Positions 1-12,796 of a DNA stretch of 64,000 bases are shown in pieces. The stretch is from Notolepis coatsorum (Eukaryota > Chordata > Actinopteri > Aulopiformes > Paralepididae). Made by a program: the position numbers and the translations under genes. The DNA lies in contig OZ020594.1 of NCBI GenBank assembly GCA_963971535.1, positions 114,348,418 to 114,412,417 of the forward strand, read 5' to 3'. The notes under the pieces were generated by a model. That model saw only the letters and a list, made by a program, of their open reading frames with translations, was not told the origin of the DNA and made no database searches. Positions within the stretch are counted from its first letter, which is position 1; the number at the start of each line of letters is the position of its first letter.

Positions 1-1345
1 CATGCGCATATGGGCAACAAGGTTCAAGATGAGGATATGTACAGTATGCCCTCTCAGTTATATTTGCCCTACAATAAATATAGTTACAATATATAATCTA
101 AATATCTAAATCGAATCTAATATATAATCAAAAAATGCTAAATGCTAAATGCAAAAAATATGCTCTGATGAAGTATACAGTATACACAGGTGCGGTATGC
201 GTAAGGTAGTATATTGTCCTTTTAGGTTCCTAGTAGTTGGATGTCTGGCAGCAGTCCCTGCCCACTGTTGTGGAGCCTGATGGCCGCTGGTATGAAGGAC
301 TGGACGAGGCGGTTAGTTGAGTGTCGGGGGGGTATGAGTCTGTGACTGAACATGCTTCTCATCTTGACTAGCTCGTCGTAGAGGGGGTGGGAGGGATTCT
401 CCAGGATAGCAGCCAGCTTCCTTCTCATCCCCCTCTCTGCCACCACCTCTAGTCTGACCAGCTCGACTCCCACCACGGAGCTAGCCTTCCTCACCAGCTT
501 GTTGAGCTTGTTGGAGTCCCTTGAGTTGATGCCACAGCATAGAAGAGGACGCTGGCCACTACAGACTGGTAGAATGATTGCAGCAGTCTATTGCAAACGT
601 TGAAGGACCCGAGTCTCCTCAGGAAGAACAGCCTGCTCTGTCCCTTCCTTTAGAGGGCCTCTGTGTTGTCCGACCTGTCCAGTTTATTGTTTAGGTGTAC
701 CCCAAGGAACTTATGACTCCACCACCTCCACCTCCTCCCCTCGGATGGTGTTGGGAGTCGGGGGGGGGCTCTTCTTGCCCCTCCGGAAGTCCACCACCAG
801 CTCCTTGGCTTTACTGGTGTTGAGTTGGACGTGGTTGCTGTCGCTCCACCCCACAAAGCTCTCCACCAGGTCTCTATACTCCTCATCGGTGTCGGTGATG
901 TAGCTTACGATGGAGGAGTCGTCCGAGAACTTCTGCAGGTGGCACCCACTTGAATTGTGGCAGAAGTCTGAGGTATAGAGGGTGAAAAGGAAGAGTGACC
1001 ACAGTTCCTTGGGGGGTGCCGGTGTTGCTCACCAGTACATCAGACTGACTGTCCTGTCAGTGAGGTAGTCCTTGATCCAGGCCACCAAGCCATGCTCCAG
1101 CTGCATCACAGAGAGCTTCTCCACTAGCAGTGACGGCTGGATGGTGTTGAAGGCACTGGAGAAATCGAATAACCTAATCCTCACTGAGCTTTGCGGCTTC
1201 TCCAGGTAAGCTCTGTGGAGCACATAGATGATAGCGTCCTCCACCCCGATGTTTGCCTGGTATGCAAACTGCAGGGGGTCGCGGGAGTCACGCACCAGGG
1301 GCTTGAGGTGTTGCAGGACCAGTCTCGAATGTCTTCATGACGTGT
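1..1345 (-). mobile_element. LINE 3' fragment, CR1/Rex1-like, degenerate
   Basis: On the minus strand, 1295 to 1029 encodes a reverse transcriptase piece (FDFSSAFNTIQPSLL, then a DYLTDRT segment). An FSDD version of the FADD catalytic box lies at about 918-929, and 494 to 222 encodes the typical LINE C-terminal tail (HPLYDELVKM, FIPAAIRLHNS). These pieces lie in different frames, so the copy is dead. The 5' side is truncated near 1345 and the 3' UTR runs off the left edge of the window. A sister copy at 56979-57503 matches it almost base for base from position 1. Clade assignment is by protein resemblance only; L2 or another CR1-group clade is possible. Confidence 0.8.
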
Positions 1346-1849
1346 GATGTCAGAGCGACTGAAGTCATCCATTGTACAACACAAAATATTGAAAATGTTG
1401 CACAAAGTATTCTCTCTTATTTCAGAAACAAAGACGAGGCCAGGTATTTTAATCTTTCAGTTTAACTTTGAGTTAAATCCCCACACAGGGTTTCCATTAA
1501 AGGAAGGAGAGGAACAGAGGCTTTTGTATCACAGAAATGTATTTAACTCACACTGTAAAAACATACAACAAAGAGCTGACAATGATAAAAGAGCTGCTTA
1601 TTCTGTTAGGGGAAAAGGTGATCACAGTGGAACGTTAAATCAAAAACACTAGACTGAACTTACTGAACTTACAGTTAAAAAACTCACACACACACCCTCA
1701 CACACATAGGGAGAGGGGGAGAGAGAATGAATACATGTTGGTGTTGCCTTCATATTTCGACCAATATCTCCTCCCTACAACCAGCCAGTGGGGGACATAT
1801 GCGAGCAATGTTCAAGACAGGGGAGGGAAGAATTGGCAAAATGGAATGG
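1346..1849. other. Intergenic/intronic stretch, nothing recognised
   Basis: No coding, repeat or RNA signal that I can support. Short open frames occur here but have no recognisable domains and no sensible splice context. Confidence 0.4.
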
Positions 1850-1970
1850 ATCTCAAACCCTGCCCTCTTTTCTTGATCCTCCAATCACAACTGTCGCTTA
1901 CAAAAGAGTTTGTCCGAGGTAAGCAACAGTTGTGATTGGAGGATCAAGAAACGAGGGCAGGGTTTGAGAT
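1850..1970. repeat. Near-perfect 51-bp inverted repeat (hairpin)
   Basis: Arms 1850-1900 and 1920-1970 are reverse complements with two mismatches over 51 bp. The spacer is 19 nt (1901-1919). No longer element or target duplication is visible around it. It could be a small foldback element or a template-switch palindrome. Confidence 0.9.
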
Positions 1971-2119
1971 AGGTCTATTGGGATGGGAGAAAAATAGAAA
2001 AAGAGGAGAAAAGGTGGATACAAAAATAAGAATATACATTTCTACCTCCTCATACTATACTTATCAACTGTAATTGTGCTCTCTCTATATATATTTATTT
2101 TTAACTAAACTTATGAATT

Positions 2120-2257
2120 GTCAGCAGTCCTACAGGTAGTTTTGATGTCAGTCCTACAGGTCGTTTTGACAGCAGTCCTACAGGTAGTTTTGTCAGCAGT
2201 CCTACATGTAGTTTTGTCAGCAGTCCTACAGGTAGTTTTGATGTCAGTCCTACAGGT
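2120..2257. repeat. Minisatellite, about 22-bp unit
   Basis: Six or so tandem copies of a unit built on GTCAGCAGTCCTACAGGTAG followed by a T run. The start of the unit varies (CAGCAG or GATGTCAG). Confidence 0.85.
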
Positions 2258-2657
2258 ATAGTATATTTAAAGAATTCTTTTTTTTAATAGTTCTAATCAT
2301 AATACCTTCTGGCTAAATACATTGCCATGCATTTCAGTGGTAGCATACATTAACATAGTCAAGTGCAACAGAGTAATTAGAAAACATTCGTAAGCATTTA
2401 AAATCAATAAATCCGTTAAGACAGCTGTATGACACCAGATGGCTCATGTGAATTGCAAAAAAAAATTGCCAGAATAATGAGACCGTACTAAGGTTGCCGT
2501 GGTGATGTGAAATTTCCCATGACTAATAAACTCATGACAACACCGGTATTACCAGTGACATAGGACATTTGACATAATGACGCTCAATATGTAAAGCGGC
2601 TAAATTGATCCGCTGTGTCTAGTCTGTTTTTAATTCTGACTTCTTCTTTTTTCTCTG

Positions 2658-2872
<215 letters not shown>

Positions 2873-2880
2873 ACGTGCAG

Positions 2881-3186
2881 AGTCTGTGAGGCTTGTGAAT
2901 GGATCTGGTCTGTGTTCAGGCAGAGTGGAGATGAAGTCTGATCAGGCGTGGAGGTCACTCTGTGAAGCTGACTTTGACAAGCAGGATGCAGAGGTGGTCT
3001 GTAGGCAGCTTGGCTGTGGGGCTCCTTCAGCCCTCCAGGGGGCGCTCTATGGAGAAGGAGAGGCTCCAATCGGGACCAAAGAACTCCAGTGTGAAGGCAA
3101 CGAGGCCCGTCTCCTAGACTGTGTCACCTCAGACTCAGATAGAAACACCAGCTCACCTGGCAAGGCTGTTGGCCTCACCTGCTCAG
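2881..3186 (+). CDS. SRCR domain exon of a scavenger-receptor-like membrane protein
   Basis: This is a single exon encoding one complete SRCR domain of about 102 residues. It is bounded by an AG at 2879-2880 and a good donor (GTATGT at 3187), and both ends are phase 1, the usual arrangement for SRCR exons that duplicate as units. Hallmarks are VRLVNGSGLCSGRVE near the start, VVCRQLGCG near residue 40, LQCEGNEARLLDC near residue 70 and a final GLTCSG. SRCR domains are extracellular, disulfide-rich ligand-binding modules of receptors such as CD163, WC1 and DMBT1. Seven cysteines are visible; the position normally held by the penultimate one reads Ser (NTSSPGK), leaving an odd number. The acceptor is preceded by a long GT array rather than a classical pyrimidine tract, so splicing efficiency is uncertain. 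The later exons at 26353, 32869, 34641, 61575 and 61848 are in compatible phase. Confidence 0.88.
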
Positions 3187-3220
3187 GTATGTAAAACATT
3201 ATGAATTACTCATTGAATTA

Positions 3221-3250
3221 GCTTAGTCCGCTGCGCTACCTGGCCGCCCG
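3221..3250 (-). repeat. tRNA-SINE head remnant
   Basis: On the minus strand this short piece reads like the 5' end of a tRNA-derived SINE with an A-box-like GGTAGCGCAGCGG. It resembles the head of the SINE at 7770-8200. No B box or tail follows. Confidence 0.4.
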
Positions 3251-3921
3251 TGAGAAGATGCAATCTTTATCTTAGAGAGTTTTTGTATAACGTTCACGGT
3301 ACATCACCTGGCTGCCCTGGACTCATACACCAGTCTCCAGAACAAACCACAACACTGCATCGCATACTGCGGGATAAAGGCCTTTCTGACAGATGGAAAT
3401 GTAGGCTACATGACATAACATATAATGGGGGCAGGGGTAATGCCTGGCACGCACTAGAAGATATTCTATGTTTATCACCTCGTGCTTCCCTCCTTGGAGA
3501 GCTGTTTCAGAACCACAACCCGAGATGCTTCTATCCACCTACGACTCAGGAACATGGCGTTCTGTCTGAATCTACACACAGTGGTGGCATTGTGCCGCCT
3601 TTGCTGGGTTCAGTGTAAATAAGCAAAGCCGGCAGCCTTCTTTGCTGCATTATTATTTATTGCAGCATTTCTGTGTAAAAAAAGGCTTGTGTCTATCACT
3701 CCGCTCGCCAGTTCTACCGACTATGCATTAAAACCTGCTGAGGTCGAAATCATTTCTGCCTATTTTGTTACATTACCTAATTGTGTAATGATACATGTAT
3801 AACCTGAACACTGTACCTGTTTTCAGGACAAACTGGGCTATACAAATATGTATGCTGTGATGTTACATGAATGTATAAATAGTTATATGACCATGAATTG
3901 AATCTCTCTTTTTTATGAAAT
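3251..3921. other. Intronic sequence, no recognised feature
   Basis: A 122-codon open frame at 3250-3618 has no recognisable domain and no supporting context; I do not call it a gene. The remainder is AT-rich. Confidence 0.4.
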
Positions 3922-4308
3922 CACCCATAGAATAGTACATGACTTCTGGCTTTTGAAATCTGTTCTGCTAGGCTTTGGTAGTCAGGGGGGGGGGGGGGTA
4001 AAGATGCTAACCAACACACATCATGAACTATTTACATTTAGATAAGTCCCTATATATACATATTGCCCTCGGTATAGGCTTCAGTTGCCCTAACAGCAGA
4101 AACAGCAGCTGCTTTCAATATGGACATATGGATAAATGAACACACAAGACATTCACAGTTGGATGTATTAGTTTTATGAAGTTTAAAAGAAAATGTTTTT
4201 CCATGCTGGATGACAGAGCTTCTGAAGGGGCTATGATCCCACCCGGTGGCTCTTTGGAAAGCTACAACAGTAAGCTAATGTATTGTAACGTTGCTTGGTT
4301 TTGCACCA
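3922..4308 (+). repeat. Dispersed intronic repeat A, copy 1
   Basis: About 387 bp closely matching 32101-32495 in the same orientation, including a poly-G run near 3986 and a block around 4200. Copy 1 lies about 0.7 kb after one SRCR exon and copy 2 lies between the second SRCR exon and the stalk exon. It could be an old duplicated intron piece or an unclassified interspersed repeat. Confidence 0.8.
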
Positions 4309-4854
4309 CATTATTGACGACTCTCGAGGCAGATGTATTTTTCAGTTCACTGCTTTATTACAACGGTTCTCATACAGGTTGCAGTATAGGTGACTCATGT
4401 CTACACATTCCCATGCCCCAAGAGACCACACCCCAGGTGCTCCACCCTCTTATAGCCTCCCCAGGTCAGCCGTGCACTCTTGACTCTGTCAACCCGCCGC
4501 TGGCGCGACCAATAGCGTGCAGAATGACCAACCGACCCAAATCCCAGGCTCGCTACAGTATCCACCATTGTGAGCATCTAGCATGCAGCGTTGCAGAGAT
4601 ATTCTAAATATTGTAATGATAGTAATGTGAGTGCTCTGATGTCGACCCCGCAGGGACTGTTCTGCTTCTCTTGGACTACTTGGTCACCTGTTGTAACTGT
4701 TTTTTAAACGTTTCTGATCCCGCAACCCTTCAACATTTTGGCTTCATCATCTCATAAGAAATTACATGGATTATTGGCGGACAATCCCCTCATATAACAG
4801 AATGAACGCACGCACCTACAGACTTATACACACTCTGTATATCCCTTTTTTACT
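4309..4854. other. Intronic stretch, possible LTR or SINE debris
   Basis: The part at about 4340-4560 is GC-richer than its surroundings and has a promoter/LTR-like look, but there are no matching ends, so no call is made. Confidence 0.25.
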
Positions 4855-5854
<1,000 letters not shown>

Positions 5855-6535
5855 TATTTTTTTTTGTAACATTTATTTATCCAGGCAAGCAATTAAGAAC
5901 AAATTCTTATATACAAAAGCAGCCTGTATACATATACATAACATACACTTATTTAGTATGTGTTAAAAACAAAGATGGACAAATACATAGGGCTAAAAAG
6001 AAGAGCTAAAATAGGGCAAAAATAGAGCTAAAAGTGGTGAATTGAAGAAAAGAAAAAGAAACAAGTCCAATCATGATGTTAAATAATTAAATTAATTGGT
6101 TACAGTCCACAACCCAGCTCCTCCAGTCCACGGCAGTTAGCCCGTCCTGGCCCTGCCTGGTTGTGGAGCCTGATTGCCACCGGCACAAAGGACTGCCCGA
6201 AGCGCTTTGTGGTATGTCGGGGGGGGATAAGTCTGTGGCTAAACGTGGACCGCATTGCGGTCAGCTCATCATGGAGGGGGTGGCAGGGGTTCTTAAGGAT
6301 AGCATACAGCTTCCTCCTCGTCCTCCCCTCTGCCACCACCTCCAGACTGTCTAGGTCCGCTCCTACCACAGAGCTTGCTTTCTTGACCAGTTTATTTATT
6401 TTGTCTGTGTTGGTGTTGCCCCCCCAGCATACCACAGCGAAGAAGAGGGCACCAGCCTCCACAGACTGGTAGAACATCTGCAGCAGTTTGCTGCAGACAT
6501 TCAGACATTGAAAGACCTAAGCCCTCTCAGTAAGA
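5855..6535 (-). mobile_element. LINE 3' fragment, same superfamily as 1-1345, diverged
   Basis: Minus-strand 6477 to 6100 encodes a LINE C-terminal tail (VVGADLDSLEVVAEG, HPLHDELTAMRS, HRLIPPRHTTKRFGQSF). The 3' UTR is at 5855-6099 and includes the common fish LINE end with TTTATTTATCCAGGCAAG. It is 5' truncated. It differs from the 1-1345 and 56979-57503 pair by many substitutions, so it is an older copy. Confidence 0.75.
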
Positions 6536-6547
6536 ACAGAGACAAAA

Positions 6548-6690
6548 CAACTGTAGTAGCCTATAGACAACCATCATCTTAAAGTCCATTTATATAGTAA
6601 AGTCAAAACAACTAGTAGCCTATAGACAACCATCATCTTAAAGGCCATTTATATAGTAAAGTCAAAACAACTGTAGTAGCTTAAAGACCA
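6548..6690. repeat. Tandem repeat, about 64-bp unit, 2+ copies
   Basis: The unit begins AAACAACTGTAGTAGCC, continues with TATAGACAACCATCATC and ends ATATAGTAAAGTCA. Two full copies and one partial copy are present. The related motif before 5855 suggests the LINE fragment inserted into an existing array. Confidence 0.8.
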
Positions 6691-7592
6691 TAACCCTAGA
6701 AATAGAATAAGGTAGTAGAGCAGGGGTGGCCAACCCGCGGCTCGCAAGCCACATGCGGCTCTTTGCCCGTCAATGTGCGGCTCTTCCATCCATAAAAAAA
6801 AAATTAATAAAAAAAAATTAAAAAAAAATTAAAAAAAATCTCTTTTTTTTACTCTTTTTTTTTACACTTTGATCGCCATGGTTAAATTCATAATTTACCA
6901 TCCCTCGCCATCTCTATAAAAAAAATTAAATGGTCCATTGGCATGTTCTTGGGATCTGAATCTAGGGACATAATAGATCAGTGTCAGAAATAGTGTGTCT
7001 GTTACTAGGCTTGAGTAAATTGTAATGAACCAAAGGAGAATATCAATTCTATTTAATTTTTTTTTTAACTTTGACTGTGAATAACACCATGCTAAAATTG
7101 ACCAGACCTGAAAAATCTAAGCAAATTAATAAAGGGAAGATTATTAAACAGAAGGTTTTGTAGATACAGTACTGAATTCTGCCATCTTTTTTATAATGTA
7201 AATTTCTCCACCATTTTTCATCGTATTGCAACACCGTTTTTTGCAAGACGTTCACAGAAAGGTAGAGCAACTAACTGCGTTCTGTTTTATGGCAATAACG
7301 TTCAGGTTTGTGGGAGATAAAAAATAAGAGAAATAAAAATGTAAATCCAGAAGTCAGATGATTGACTTTGAGTTTGAGTTTTTCAAAATTCGAAAGCCCT
7401 GAGTCTCTTCCTTCAAAAGACTACACTCACTTTTGGCTGTGCCACTTCCTCCTGTCAATATGCGCCGGTTTCCGACTCAATGCCCTGAGATTTCTATAAT
7501 CTTATATTTCACTAATAACAGTTAAAATAATTGGTAAACAAACGTAATGCTGAAAATATACACTTTTACTGTATATCTCGGGCTTAAGAGGT

Positions 7593-8345
7593 TAACCCTG
7601 TGAGGCCCAAATTAAAAAGACATTAGGAACTTCAGAGGCCAGAGGGTGGGACATATAAACACATTTACTATCAAATAGCATTGTGAGGCTGAACAACAGG
7701 ACAAATTGACTATAGGCCTACATGTGCTTAACATTTTTTAAACAAACATTATTTTTAAATTTTTATTTTTTTATTTCTCTTTCTCCAATTTTCTGTTTTT
7801 CTCCCCGTCCCAATTTAGTCGCCGTGCCAATTCACCCCCTCCCCTACCTGGCTGCTGTATGCATGTTCTCCTACGAGTCGGTACAAGGGCGTCCCGAAGC
7901 CGACCGTGCGCTTCCTCCGATATTTTCACTTGGCAGCGAGGACTCTCATTGGTGAAGTGTAACGCGTGGGAGGGCACGCTATCTCCACCAATCATGCCCC
8001 CGCTGAGCAAGCGCCGAGACCTGACCTGTAGGCGTCGCTGTCCACAATGCCAGATTCCCACCCACCAGCTTTTCACCCCCTAATACTGCCAATTGTATTA
8101 GTATGAACGACCAGCCAAGCTGGTAGCAACGCAGAGAGCTGGGGTCGAACCTTCCTGCATTGGTGACGAGCGCAATCTCCGCTACGCCACCTGACCGCCC
8201 TATAAACATTAATTTTTTAAATGGCTAAAAGTGATTTTGTAATTTTGCAACCGTGGGTCTCACAGGGTACTTTTAACCCTGTGAGGCCCAAATAAAAAAG
8301 ACATTAGCAACTTCAGAGGCCAGAGGGTGAGACCTATAAACACAT
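7593..8345. repeat. Nested block with paired ends inside the hAT element
   Basis: The left end CCCTGTGAGGCCCAAA (about 7596) has an inverted partner GGGTCTCACAGGG ending at about 8267. The left end follows TTAA, as in piggyBac-type insertions, but the right flank is not TTAA. The left 70 bp are repeated directly at 8276-8345. It may be a decayed TTAA-type element plus a second partial copy. Confidence 0.45.
7770..8200 (-). mobile_element. tRNA-derived SINE
   Basis: On the minus strand the element starts near 8200 with a tRNA-like head: A box TGGCGTAGCGG and B box GGTTCGACCCC. A tRNA-unrelated body and a T/A-rich tail follow near 7770-7800. It is inserted within the hAT element 6721-8459. tRNA folding is not complete, so this is not a functional tRNA gene. 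Confidence 0.7.
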
Positions 8346-8535
8346 GAAGGGTGCTGTGACTGAAAAAAAAGGTTGAGAAACGCTGGTATATGGTGTGGCT
8401 CTTTGTGGTACCACAGTAATTTTTGTGGCTCTTAGTCTCTGACTGGTTGGCCACCCCTGTAGTAGAGGCTACAGAGGCTGATCACCATAGAGATACAACT
8501 GTTTTCTGCCTAAGCTGATGATCACCACACAGTCC

Positions 8536-10078
<1,543 letters not shown>

Positions 10079-10250
10079 GGAGAGACAGATCGGCAGATCA
10101 GACCTCAGCTTAATTTTTATTCATATCTTGTTCATTACTTTCATTCTCATATTTGTATTGACATTTATATTACCCTGCCTGTGCCTCCCTCTGCTGCTAT
10201 GACCCCTGGATTTCCTACGGCGATTAATACATGTGTGTGTGTGTTTAGGG

Positions 10251-12287
10251 CAGAGGTGCGTTCCTCATATCAACACTGGCTGCACGCACGCTAATGACGG
10301 CGCTTCTGCTCAAATCTTTGGGTGCACGGAGTGCAACCAGGGCCCGATTAACGACCGGGCCGTTTGGGCCGCGGCCCGTGGGCCTCTAGTGAAAAGGGGC
10401 CTCCACATATTTTTTTTTAATTTGTTCTCTTATTTTGGAGATTGATGTAATACTGTGACACTGAAATGAACAAATATTTTATCAACTAAAATATTTAGTC
10501 AACAAAAATATTTCATCAACTAAAATATACAGTACGTCACACCCCGTGCCTCTCCCTGCCGTCTGCAAGTGGCTAATCTTGAGTTTCCGAACCCCCAGTA
10601 AGCTAACCATGGATAAATCCAAAAAAAGAAAAGTGAGGAAAATACAGGGTTTAATTCAGCGTGGACAGAATAATTTGCTTTCACGACCAACAATGCAGGC
10701 TTACCTGTAGCCTATGCCTGATATGTGGTGCGAAATTTGCGAACAACGAAAAATGTACTTTTTATTTTATAGATTTTCCACAAATAAGGGAAGGACTCAA
10801 ATAGAGCTGCATAGTTCAGGGTTTTATTTCAAAGTAGGTCTACAGATGCCAGTGTTTTTTCTCCTTTTCTGTGTTTTATTTCAAAGTAGGTCTACACATG
10901 GTAGTCTTTTTTTAAAATGGACTACTTTTTATTTTATAAATGTTCCACAATTAAGGGAAGGACTCAAATATACCTGAATAGTTCAGGGTTTTATTTCAAA
11001 GTCGGTCTACAGACACCAGTGTTTTGTCTCTTCTTCTTCTTCTGTCTCTTTAAAAATAGGTCTATACAGCCAGTATTTTTTCTCCTCTTCATAACAGTTT
11101 GAGGTGTTCCTTTGTTATAACAGGTAAAAACAGCAATAAAAAGTGAAAACTTTTCTTTTTGTTGCTTTATAATTCCATTAATGCAATAAGTATAAAGTAT
11201 AATAAATCGCAAATTACTTTGGGTATGCAATTGTCAGGCGTTTTATGCTAAATGTGGGGTATGCTTTGGGATATATAAAACGTTATACACTGTGTTATCT
11301 TCATTTTAAGGGTAAATAGGTTGTGCGGCTCCCTGAGCATTTTATTTTGTGGGAGGGGGGAAAAGTGGCTCTTTTGATAGTAGGAGTTTGGACTAGACGT
11401 ATAGGGAGGGCTGGAAATCTATAGTGCTCCCTCTGTCCTGTGGAGGGCGGCAATACGCCTAGACGCGTAGTCCGCCGGAAATATACAAGAAGAAGAAGAA
11501 GACTAGACGTAGAGTCTACTGTCACGCCCGCATCTCCACATCCCAGCCCTGACACGAATGAGGCAGATTGGGATCATGACAGACAGCAGAGATCCGCCTG
11601 TGCTGATAGCGGATATCCTCGAGCTCCCCCTAGTGACTAGGGGCCTCCACTACACACTAGTAAAACAAATTGAAAAAAAATAGAAAAAAAAATATATATA
11701 ATCAGATCCAGCGTTTACTTTCACAGCATCTATAGTGACTACTAGTATCATCTCATATCTATCTATTTTTATGAAATTTTTTGTATTGCAAATAAAAATA
11801 TGATTGATTTTTTGATAATGAGGGGGTAAGAGACGTTGAGTCGACGTGACACTGACGTCCAGCTGCTAAGTTAAAATCTAAACAGGAAAGGGACAGAAAG
11901 AGCACATTACTTCGGCAAAGCATACCGACTATCTCAACTTTTTTCACCCCGTCAGGTAAGGATAGCCTGGCTAGAACTAGTAGCAGCAACGTTAAAAAGG
12001 CTGAGCCAGGCGCCGCGGGCAGAGAGGACGAGAATGCGTTATTGATGCTAGCGACAGAGAAGAGGCAGCGGCAGCCTCTAGTTCAGCCGGCCCACCAGTG
12101 GCTGCCACCTGTTTGTCTACGACCGCCTTGGTTAGTGGCTGCCCCACCAATGTTTTACATATAAAAACGCCACTGTGCGTGCATGCACGTGTATGTGTGT
12201 GTGGGGGCCTCCACAAGAGTCTGGCCCAGAGGCCTCTGAATTCTTAATCTGGCCATTAACCCCCGTCCCATGAAGAACGCATCCCTG
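10251..12287. mobile_element. hAT element with 8-bp target duplication and a nested repeat
   Basis: Ends CAGAGGTGCGTTCCTCAT (10251) and ATGAAGAACGCATCCCTG (ending 12287) are inverted repeats with two mismatches. They are flanked on both sides by GTTTAGGG (10243-10250 and 12288-12295). The right-hand duplication is also the first motif of the following minisatellite, so insertion occurred at the edge of that array. Inside, about 10338-12255 is probably a second nested element: it starts CAGGGCCCGATTAACG and ends near CTTAATCTGGCC, but no clean duplication was found for it. Confidence 0.88.
10757..11100. repeat. Internal tandem repeat, about 160-bp unit
   Basis: The segment around 10757-10870 recurs at 10917-11035 with matching blocks such as AAGGGAAGGACTCAAATA and GGGTTTTATTTCAAAGT. 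Partial third copies occur at about 10870-10900 and 11050-11090. It lies inside the nested element. Confidence 0.7.
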
Positions 12288-12291
12288 GTTT

Positions 12292-12660
12292 AGGGTAAGG
12301 GGTGGAGGCAGGGGGCAGGATATGAGCTTAAGGTAAGGGGTGGAGGCAGGGGGCAGGATATGAGCTTAAGGTAAGGGGTGGAGGCAGGGGGTAGGATATG
12401 ATCTTAAGGTAAGGGGTTGAGGCAAGGGGCAGGATATGAGCTTAAGGTAAGGGGTGGAGGCAGGGGGTAGGATATGATCTTAAGGTAAGGGGTGGAGGCA
12501 AGGGGTAGGATATGATCTTAAGGTAAGGGGTGGAGGCAGGGGGTAGGATATGATCTTAAGGTAAGGGGTGGAGGCAAGGGGTAGGATATGATCTTAAGGT
12601 AAGGGGTGAAGGCAGGGGGTAGGATATGATCATGGTTTAGGGTAAGGGGTGAAGGTGTAG
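12292..12660. repeat. 38-bp minisatellite, about 9-10 copies
   Basis: The unit runs AAGGTAAGGGGTGGAGGCAG, then a G run and AGGATATGAKCTT. The register is exactly 38 bp (for example 12330 and 12368). There are two main variants, CAGGATATGAGC and TAGGATATGATC. Confidence 0.93.
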
Positions 12661-12796
12661 AACAGACAGTTAATCAAGTGCAAAAAAGTCAACCTAACTA
12701 TGTTCCATCAGCTTTTCCCGACACTAACAATACATGAACTACACTTTTTGAGTGGCTGAGTTTATCCCAGACCAGGCATGGCTAAGGTATGCCATA

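Larger units (their letters stand above)
6721..8459. mobile_element. Non-autonomous hAT element with 8-bp target duplication
   Basis: Terminal inverted repeats are CAGGGGTGGCCAACC at 6721 and its complement ending at 8459. Both are flanked by the same 8 bp, TAGTAGAG (6713-6720 and 8460-8467), the length typical of hAT transposition. No transposase is encoded. The interior is itself nested: 7047-7190 resembles part of the hAT at 51608-52169, a SINE lies at 7770-8200, and a 70-bp block occurs twice (7593-7665 and 8276-8345). Confidence 0.9.

Noticed and set aside
3250..3618. A 122-codon frame downstream of the first SRCR exon
   Set aside because: No known motif, no splice context and no codon pattern; probably chance.
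4340..4560. Possible solo LTR
   Set aside because: No TG/CA ends with flanking duplication could be defined.
12292..12660. Regular 38-bp direct repeats that could recall a CRISPR array
   Set aside because: There are no distinct spacers; the whole unit is repeated without unique sequence, and the context is a vertebrate genome. It is a minisatellite.
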